DNA of 18,162 nucleotides. It comes from SH-MAG3 sp035461245 (GTDB lineage: Bacteria > Gemmatimonadota > Gemmatimonadetes > Longimicrobiales > RSA9). Below the pieces are notes generated by a model. The model saw only the letters and a program-made list of their open reading frames with translations. It had not been told where the DNA came from and made no database searches. The DNA lies in the NCBI GenBank assembly GCA_035461245.1, contig DATHVP010000105.1:1-18162 (forward strand), written 5' to 3'. Positions 13,229 to 18,162 of the stretch are shown one piece after another; within the stretch, counting starts at the first letter, position 1; each line of letters starts with the position of its first letter. The translations under genes and the position numbers were made by a program.

Positions 13229-15292
13229 GTGAGCGATGTCGCCCCCGGACCGGTCGTAGGCCCCGCGCTGCTGCAGCGCGTGGAGGAACTCCATCGCGCC
13301 CTGCACGAGGCGAACTATGAGTACTACGTACTCGATGCTCCCACCATCAGCGACGCCGAATGGGATCGGCTGCTACGTGAACTCAAGGAAATCGAGGCCG
13401 CCCACCCCGAGCTCATCACACCGGATTCGCCCACGCAGCGAATCGGCGCCGAGCCGGCCACCCAGTTCACGAAGGTCACGCATCTCGCCCCGATGTACTC
13501 CCTCGACAACGCGTTCTCGCCGGATGAGCTCAGGGCGTGGGAACAGCGCAATGCCAGAATCGCCGCGGAAGTGGAGACCGGCGGCTACGTCGCTGAACTG
13601 AAGATCGACGGCACGGCCATCGCAATCCGGTATGAGAACGGCGTGCTCGTTCGCGGCGCCACGCGCGGCAACGGCACCATCGGCGAGGACATCACCCGGA
13701 ATATTCGCACCATCCGCGACGTGCCCCTGCGGCTTCGGGCTTCGGGCAGTGTCCCCGTGCCAGACCTGCTGGAGATCCGGGGCGAGGTGTACATGCCGCT
13801 ATCCGGCTTCCGCGAGATGAACCGGAAGCGGGAGGAGGCGGGGGAGCCGGTATTCGCGAATCCCCGGAACGCGGCGGCAGGCGCGCTACGGCAGCTGGAT
13901 GCCCGTCTCACCGCCCAGCGGCCGCTCCGCTTCTTCGGCTTCCAGGTCCAGCTCGACCCGGATCGCAATGATCGTCTCGACGTCGCCACCCAGGATGACC
14001 TGCTCGACCTGCTCCAGCAATGGGGCGTGCCCGTTAACCCCAACCGCAGAACGTGCGCGGACATGGAAGCCGTGCTCGCGTACATCGACGAGACGGATCC
14101 GCTGCGGGAGACCCTCGACTACGGCATTGACGGCGTCGTCGTGAAGGTGGCCCCGCTCTGGCTGTGGCCCGAACTCGGCGTGGTGGGCGGGCGTGAACCC
14201 CGATACTCCATTGCCTACAAGTTCCCGCCCGACCTGGCGACCACGAGGCTGCTGGCCATCGAACTCAACGTCGGGCGCACCGGTTCCCTCAACCCGTACG
14301 CCCGCCTGGAGCCCGTGGACATCGGCGGCGTCACGGTCAAGCTCGCGACGCTGCACAACTTCGAGGACATCGCCAGGAAGGATCTTCGCGTCGGCGACGC
14401 CGTCATCGTCAGGCGAGCGGGCGAGGTCATCCCGCAGGTCGTGGCACCCCTGACCGAGCGGCGGACCGGCGCAGAACAGGCGTTCGTGCCGCCAGACGCG
14501 TGCCCTGCGTGCGGCACGCCGGTGGAGCGTCCGGAAGGCGAGGTCATGGTGTATTGTCCGAACGTTTCGTGCCCCGACCGGATCTTCTGGGGACTGGTTC
14601 ACTTCGTCTCCCAGGACGCCATGGACATCCGCGGCCTCGGCGAGCGTACCGTGGCGCAGCTCATGGAAGCCGGGCTGGTGTCGGATTTCGCAGACATCTA
14701 CCACCTCACGGCCGACCAGTTGCTAGGCCTGGAAGGGTTTGGCCGGGTCTCGGCGGACAATCTCGTGGCGGCGATTGCGGCCTCGCAGGCGCTGCCTCTG
14801 TCCCGCGTACTGTTCGCCCTCGGCGTGCGCCACGTCGGCCAGCACGCGGCCCAGGTCCTGGCCAGGGCTTTTGGCAGCATGGACGCACTCAGGGCGGCAG
14901 ACGCGGCGCAGTTCGAGGCGGTGCACGGCATCGGTCACACCACGGCACAGGCGCTGGCGGCGTTCCTGGAGGAGCCGCGGAACCAGGCACTGCTGGAGCG
15001 GCTGGGGGAGGCGGGGCTGACGATGACGGAGCCGGTGGAACTGGCCGAGCGGGCGACGCTCGCAGGTCGTACATTTGTGATCACCGGCACCCACGGCAGG
15101 AGCCGCAAGGAACTGACTGCCATGATTGAACGACATGGTGGCCGAGTGACCGGTGGTGTGTCGCGCAGTACCGACTACCTCGTGGCCGGCGAGAGCCCTG
15201 GTTCCAAGCTGGACCGCGCCCGGGAACTCGGGGTGACCGTGCTTGACGAGGACGCTTTGATCACGCTCATTGATTCTGAGCCAACGGACTGA
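13229..15292 (+). CDS. ligA: NAD-dependent DNA ligase
   Basis: Seals nicks in replication and repair using NAD+. The 687 residues from the GTG at 13229 show domain Ia (NYEYYVLDAPTISDAEWD), adenylation motif ELKIDG with nucleophile K125, RGATRGNG at 142-149, EIRGEVYMP at 182-190, DGVVVKV with K306, AYKFPP with K331, and an OB fold (NVGRTGSLNPYARLEPV, RAGEVIPQV). A Cys4 zinc finger (C425, C428, C443, C448), helix-hairpin-helix repeats at about 460-600 and a C-terminal BRCT domain from about 609 complete the enzyme. The frame is open from 13082, inside the preceding gene, but the GTG gives the normal LigA length. No strong ribosome site is visible. RGATRGNG has Asn where Asp is usual. Confidence 0.95.
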   Translation: MSDVAPGPVVGPALLQRVEELHRALHEANYEYYVLDAPTISDAEWDRLLRELKEIEAAHPELITPDSPTQRIGAEPATQFTKVTHLAPMYSLDNAFSPDELRAWEQRNARIAAEVETGGYVAELKIDGTAIAIRYENGVLVRGATRGNGTIGEDITRNIRTIRDVPLRLRASGSVPVPDLLEIRGEVYMPLSGFREMNRKREEAGEPVFANPRNAAAGALRQLDARLTAQRPLRFFGFQVQLDPDRNDRLDVATQDDLLDLLQQWGVPVNPNRRTCADMEAVLAYIDETDPLRETLDYGIDGVVVKVAPLWLWPELGVVGGREPRYSIAYKFPPDLATTRLLAIELNVGRTGSLNPYARLEPVDIGGVTVKLATLHNFEDIARKDLRVGDAVIVRRAGEVIPQVVAPLTERRTGAEQAFVPPDACPACGTPVERPEGEVMVYCPNVSCPDRIFWGLVHFVSQDAMDIRGLGERTVAQLMEAGLVSDFADIYHLTADQLLGLEGFGRVSADNLVAAIAASQALPLSRVLFALGVRHVGQHAAQVLARAFGSMDALRAADAAQFEAVHGIGHTTAQALAAFLEEPRNQALLERLGEAGLTMTEPVELAERATLAGRTFVITGTHGRSRKELTAMIERHGGRVTGGVSRSTDYLVAGESPGSKLDRARELGVTVLDEDALITLIDSEPTD

Positions 15293-15305
15293 CCAGGGGA
15301 TTCAG

Positions 15306-15845
15306 ATGGCACCATTGCCCAATCGAGCGCCGGAGATTGCGCTCCCTTCCACCGCACTGCGGGGCATGAGGGACGCCCTTGCGGCCTCCGCCGGCCACGA
15401 GGCCGCCGCCGATGCGCTCCGCTCCGCCGGCCATGCCGCCGGCGATGCATTCTTCGAAATACTGACGGCGGGTGAGGTGACCGGCGACCAGCCGGCTGAG
15501 GCCTTCTGGAAACGGTTCAGCCAGCTCTTTGCCAGCCGGGGCTGGGGCACCCTGCGTTACAGCGAGGTCCATCCCGGCGTGGGCGCTCTGGACGCGACGG
15601 CCTGGGCCGAGGCACGGGCGGATAACACGGCGGAGCAGCCGTCGTGCCACTTTACCACCGGCATGCTCGCCAACCTGCTTGGGCGGGTAGCCGGCGCCGA
15701 TGTCGCTGTTCTGGAAGTGGAATGCCGGTCCCGCGGCGATTCCCGGTGCCGCTTCCTGTTCGGCGGTACCGACGCCGTGTTTGCCGTCTACGAACGACTT
15801 GCCACAGGCGAGCCCGCTGACGCGGCATTGCAGCAGATCGGCTGA
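15306..15845 (+). CDS. V4R (4-vinyl-reductase) domain protein, function unknown
   Basis: A 179-residue soluble protein. The ATG at 15306 follows an excellent AGGGGA site by 5 bases and the ligA stop by 13 bases. Residues 12-90 are helical and Ala-rich (DAFFEILTAGE, FWKRFSQLFASRGWGTLRY). Residues 95-155 match the V4R core: CHFTTGMLANLLGRVAGADVA, then a strand with VEC and the closing RGDSRCRF, with C114, C140 and C148. V4R domains bind small hydrophobic ligands or metal and occur in sensors (XylR-type) and in bacteriochlorophyll-related BchJ proteins. Here there is no fused output domain. Its placement between ligA and ruvX gives no clear job; a stand-alone ligand or redox sensor is an inference. 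Confidence 0.75.
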   Translation: MAPLPNRAPEIALPSTALRGMRDALAASAGHEAAADALRSAGHAAGDAFFEILTAGEVTGDQPAEAFWKRFSQLFASRGWGTLRYSEVHPGVGALDATAWAEARADNTAEQPSCHFTTGMLANLLGRVAGADVAVLEVECRSRGDSRCRFLFGGTDAVFAVYERLATGEPADAALQQIG

Positions 15846-16310
15846 ATGGGCCGGGTCCTGGCCGTGGATTTCGGCGAGCGCCGGGTCGGCGTTGCCGTGA
15901 GCGATCCCACGGGCACCATTGCCACACCTCTGACGGTCATCACACGCCGACCGGGCAAGCGACCGCCGGTCCAGGCCATTGCCGACCTCGCAGCGGAGCA
16001 TGACGTCGAGCACATCGTCATCGGCCTGCCCCTCACCCTTGAGGGCGAGGACAGCCAATGGACGATGCAAGTCAGGGAGTTCGGGGCGCGTCTCGCCCAG
16101 CGAACCGGCCGTGGCGTGAGTTTCGCAGATGAACGCCTCACATCGGTCATGGCGGAGCGGGCTGTGCGGTCCCTCGGCCTGAAGAAACAGCAGCGCGAAC
16201 AGAAATCACGGATCGACGCTGCCGCGGCAGTCATCATCCTGCAGGCTTTTCTGGACACCATGAACAAGCAGACCGGCCAGTCGCCCTTGGAAGAAGGCGG
16301 CGCCTCGTGA
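15846..16310 (+). CDS. ruvX: YqgF/RuvX family RNase H-like nuclease
   Basis: Putative pre-16S rRNA processing nuclease / Holliday-junction resolvase-like protein. At 154 residues (family about 140-150) it has the RNase H fold motifs: VLAVDFGERRVGVAVSD with catalytic D8, IVIGLPL at 57-63, DERLTSVMAERA with E96 at 95-106, and SRIDAAAAVIILQ with D124. All three acidic residues are present. The ATG abuts the TGA of the preceding gene, and its own stop overlaps the mltG start (GTGA). The ruvX-mltG pairing is a common bacterial arrangement and supports both calls. Confidence 0.93.
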   Translation: MGRVLAVDFGERRVGVAVSDPTGTIATPLTVITRRPGKRPPVQAIADLAAEHDVEHIVIGLPLTLEGEDSQWTMQVREFGARLAQRTGRGVSFADERLTSVMAERAVRSLGLKKQQREQKSRIDAAAAVIILQAFLDTMNKQTGQSPLEEGGAS

Positions 16311-17404
16311 ACAACCGCCTTTTCATCGGGCTCCGCGCCCCGGCCCTCGGTCTACTGACGGGTCTCGTCCTGGGTCTCGGCGGCTGCGGCAGCAGCGGCG
16401 AGGACGGTGAGCCGGTGCGCCTGAACGTGCCGCCGGGCGCGTCATTCAGCCAGGTAACAGACAGCCTCGTCGCCCATGACGTCATCAGTATGGGGCCGAT
16501 GTTCAAGGTATACGCGCGCCTGCGTAATGCTACCGGTCGCGTGCAGCCGGGCACGTACGCGTTCCGCCGCGGTGCGTCCTGGTCCGCTGTGCTCGACGAC
16601 CTGACCGGCGGTCGCGTCCTGACGGCGCGCGTCGTTGTCCCCGAGGCGTGGGACCTGCGCGGCATAGCGCCGCGCATAGCCGATGCCATGGGTTTCGACG
16701 AGGACAGCGTCATGCTCGTTCTCACGGATACGGCCACTACCACTCGTTTCGGCGTGCCCGGCCCAACCCTCGAGGGGTACCTCTACCCCGCGACATATAC
16801 GTTTCCTCTGGCTGCACCACTGGACTCCGTCATCAGTCGCATGGTGGCCACCTATCGGCGCGTATGGACGGAAGAGCGCCGCGCCCGGGCCGAGGAGATG
16901 GGGTTGAGCGAAAATGAGGTGGTCACCCTTGCGAGCATTATCGAGAAGGAGGCCCGGCAGCGCGACGAGATGCCCCGCATCTCCGGTGTGTACCACAACC
17001 GGCTCCGGCGCAACTGGCGGCTGGAAGCGGATCCCACCGTGCAGTACGCCCTGGGCGAACACCAGGCCCGGTTGCTCTACGCACACATTGATGAGACTGC
17101 CGACAACCCGTACAACACGTACCGGATCTTCGGCCTGCCACCGGGGCCCATCGGGTCGCCCAGCGCAATGGGCATCGATGCGGCGCTGAACCCCGAGGAC
17201 CACGACTTCATGTTCTTCGTGGCGCGCCCGGACGGCTCCCACATATTCACCCGCACCCTGGCCGAGCACAACCGGGCGCGTGTCACCGTCAGGCAGCAGC
17301 AACCCAGCCAGCAGCAACCCAGCCAGCAGCAACGCAGCCAGCAGCAGGGGCAGCAGCAGCCACCGGCGCAGCAGCAGCCACCGGCACAGCAGCCGCCACG
17401 GTAG
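16307..17404 (+). CDS. mltG: Endolytic murein transglycosylase MltG, lipoprotein-type, with Gln/Pro-rich tail
   Basis: Cleaves nascent glycan strands near the inner membrane and so sets chain length. The 365 residues include a hydrophobic signal at 5-26 ending in lipobox LGGC (lipidated C27), whereas E. coli MltG has an uncleaved transmembrane anchor. A LysM-like region follows at about 38-103, then EGYLYPATY at 156-164, catalytic region ASIIEKEA with E213, VYHNRLRRNWRLEADPTVQYALG at 228-250, and NTY...GLPPGPI at 270-282. From 329 to the end the chain is Gln/Pro-rich, encoded by tandem repeats. The GTG start overlaps the ruvX stop. Catalytic residues look intact; lipidation is predicted only. 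Confidence 0.93.
   Translation: MNNRLFIGLRAPALGLLTGLVLGLGGCGSSGEDGEPVRLNVPPGASFSQVTDSLVAHDVISMGPMFKVYARLRNATGRVQPGTYAFRRGASWSAVLDDLTGGRVLTARVVVPEAWDLRGIAPRIADAMGFDEDSVMLVLTDTATTTRFGVPGPTLEGYLYPATYTFPLAAPLDSVISRMVATYRRVWTEERRARAEEMGLSENEVVTLASIIEKEARQRDEMPRISGVYHNRLRRNWRLEADPTVQYALGEHQARLLYAHIDETADNPYNTYRIFGLPPGPIGSPSAMGIDAALNPEDHDFMFFVARPDGSHIFTRTLAEHNRARVTVRQQQPSQQQPSQQQRSQQQGQQQPPAQQQPPAQQPPR
17294..17401 (+). repeat. In-frame tandem repeats encoding the MltG C-terminal tail
   Basis: Three copies of a 15-base unit, CAGCAGCAACCCAGC (third copy with one change), at 17294-17338, then after a 12-base bridge two copies of an 18-base unit, CAGCAGCAGCCACCGGCG (second with one change), at 17351-17386, and a degenerate partial copy to 17401. 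Both unit lengths are multiples of three, so copy-number change would alter tail length without breaking the frame. Confidence 0.9.
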
Positions 17405-17416
17405 CGCGTTCCCGAT

Positions 17417-18058
17417 ATGACAGCAGCTACGCGGCGACCCCGGCCCGACCTGCGCCTCATCGTGGTGACGGATAGCGCCCTCGCCCAACCCCGTGCTGTC
17501 ATGGAGGTGGTTCAGGCGGCCCTCCAGGCCGGCGCGCCTGCCATCCAGCTCCGCGACAAGTCCGCCACGGCCCGGGGCCTGGCGGAACAGGCGGCGGCGC
17601 TGCTACCCCATATCCACGCCAGCGGCGCCCTCCTCTTCATCAACGACCGCCTGGATGTGGCCATGGCCACCGGTGCCGACGGCGTCCATCTCGGACCTCA
17701 TGACGTGCCTGTGGACGCTGCCCGTCGGATTGCGCCGGTCGGCATGCTCATCGGGTACTCCACAGACTCCCCTGAAAGGGCGCGCCAGGCGGAAGCGGCC
17801 GGCGCGGATTACGTCGGCTGCGGCGCAGTATTCGGCACCACTACTAAGCTTGACGTCGGCGACGAGCATATCGGCACCGCGCGCCTGGACGACGTTGCCC
17901 GATCCGTTGCAATTCCCGTCATAGGCATCGGCGGCATATCCGCGGATAACGTAGACCAGGTCGCCGCCACCGCCGCCAGTGGCGTTGCAGTCGCCGGCGC
18001 CGTCATGGCCGCCGCAGATCCCGGCGCCGTCGTTCGGCACCTGCTCGACGCGTTTTAG
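17417..18058 (+). CDS. thiE: Thiamine-phosphate synthase
   Basis: Joins hydroxymethylpyrimidine diphosphate and thiazole phosphate to form thiamine phosphate. The 213-residue TIM barrel has the family motifs in order: LIVVTD at 14-19, pyrophosphate-binding QLRDK at 44-48, INDR at 75-78 (metal-linked D77), GADGVHLG at 87-93 with D96, GYS with S115, DYVGCGAVFGTTTK at 131-144, PVIGIGGI at 167-174 and GVAVAGAV at 189-196. TenI is a close relative without synthase activity, but the QLRDK, NDR and TTTK residues favour ThiE. It starts 12 bases after mltG with no evident ribosome site. No other thiamine genes are in the window. Confidence 0.92.
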   Translation: MTAATRRPRPDLRLIVVTDSALAQPRAVMEVVQAALQAGAPAIQLRDKSATARGLAEQAAALLPHIHASGALLFINDRLDVAMATGADGVHLGPHDVPVDAARRIAPVGMLIGYSTDSPERARQAEAAGADYVGCGAVFGTTTKLDVGDEHIGTARLDDVARSVAIPVIGIGGISADNVDQVAATAASGVAVAGAVMAAADPGAVVRHLLDAF

Positions 18059-18162
18059 AGCAGGGCAGAGAGGTTTCACGCAGGGACGCGGGGGGACGGA
18101 CGGGGCGCTGAGGGTCGGGCCCGCGGGCGTGGTATTCGGTTGGTGGCCAAACACGAGAAGGC
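18059..18162. other. Intergenic tail after thiE with a repeat-like sequence
   Basis: No gene is seen. Bases 18066-18100 read like a degenerate form of the intergenic repeat built on GGTTTCACGCAGAGACGCAG that recurs in many environmental bacterial genomes; this resemblance is from memory. GCCCGCGGGC at 18119-18128 is a perfect 10-base palindrome, without a T-tract. Confidence 0.35.

Noticed and set aside
17294..17401. CAG-rich repeats as a CRISPR array
   Set aside because: Units are direct tandem copies without spacers and are in frame within mltG.
16907..17500. Cysteine-rich open frame opposite the mltG repeats
   Set aside because: The Gly/Cys runs arise from reading the CAG repeat on the other strand in another frame; there is no independent evidence of coding.

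Overview
This window looks like chromosomal core DNA from a high-GC, Gram-negative-type bacterium. Almost every base is coding. Many starts are GTG, and one is TTG. Neighbouring genes often overlap through GTGA or TGATG. The gene set (PilT retraction ATPase, class A PBP, MltG with a lipobox, acetyl-type diaminopimelate pathway, PleD-like cyclase) and the codon use suggest an environmental lineage such as Gemmatimonadota. That placement is inference from style and gene content, not from a marker phylogeny. There are no tRNA or rRNA genes, CRISPR arrays, insertion sequences or phage genes.

Layout. (1) Positions 1-5310, minus strand: a compact run in the order zinc-ribbon protein, dapA, dapB, dapH, an mgtC-family gene, then after a 100-base gap pilT and a second DapA-family aldolase that runs off the window. 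The dap genes supply three consecutive steps towards meso-diaminopimelate/lysine by the N-acetyl branch. (2) 5485-8556, plus strand: an inositol-monophosphatase family gene (TTG start) and a bifunctional class A penicillin-binding protein. (3) 8629-11951, minus strand: a run transcribed from a clear sigma70-type promoter at 12042-12071 in the order YtxH-like small membrane protein, GT20 trehalose-6-phosphate synthase, pyrimidine-nucleoside phosphorylase, DUF3343-type small protein. Its 5' leader carries two inverted repeats. (4) 12229-18058, plus strand: a PleD-like response-regulator diguanylate cyclase, ligA, a V4R-domain protein, ruvX, mltG and thiE, with small gaps or overlaps. The last ~100 bases hold a degenerate intergenic repeat-like sequence.

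How the genes relate. DapA/DapB/DapH make the peptidoglycan cross-linking amino acid precursor, PBP1A polymerises and cross-links peptidoglycan, and MltG trims nascent glycan strands, so cell-wall work recurs in three of the four blocks. LigA and RuvX serve DNA replication and repair. The remaining partners (MgtC family, zinc ribbon, YtxH, DUF3343, V4R) are small or poorly understood proteins placed inside housekeeping operons; they are the most useful leads.

No self-evident new defence, mobile or biosynthetic system was found. The best second looks are the V4R protein between ligA and ruvX, the YtxH/GT20/phosphorylase/DUF3343 operon with its structured leader, the zinc-ribbon gene heading the dap operon, and the lipoprotein-type MltG with a repeat-encoded Gln/Pro tail.
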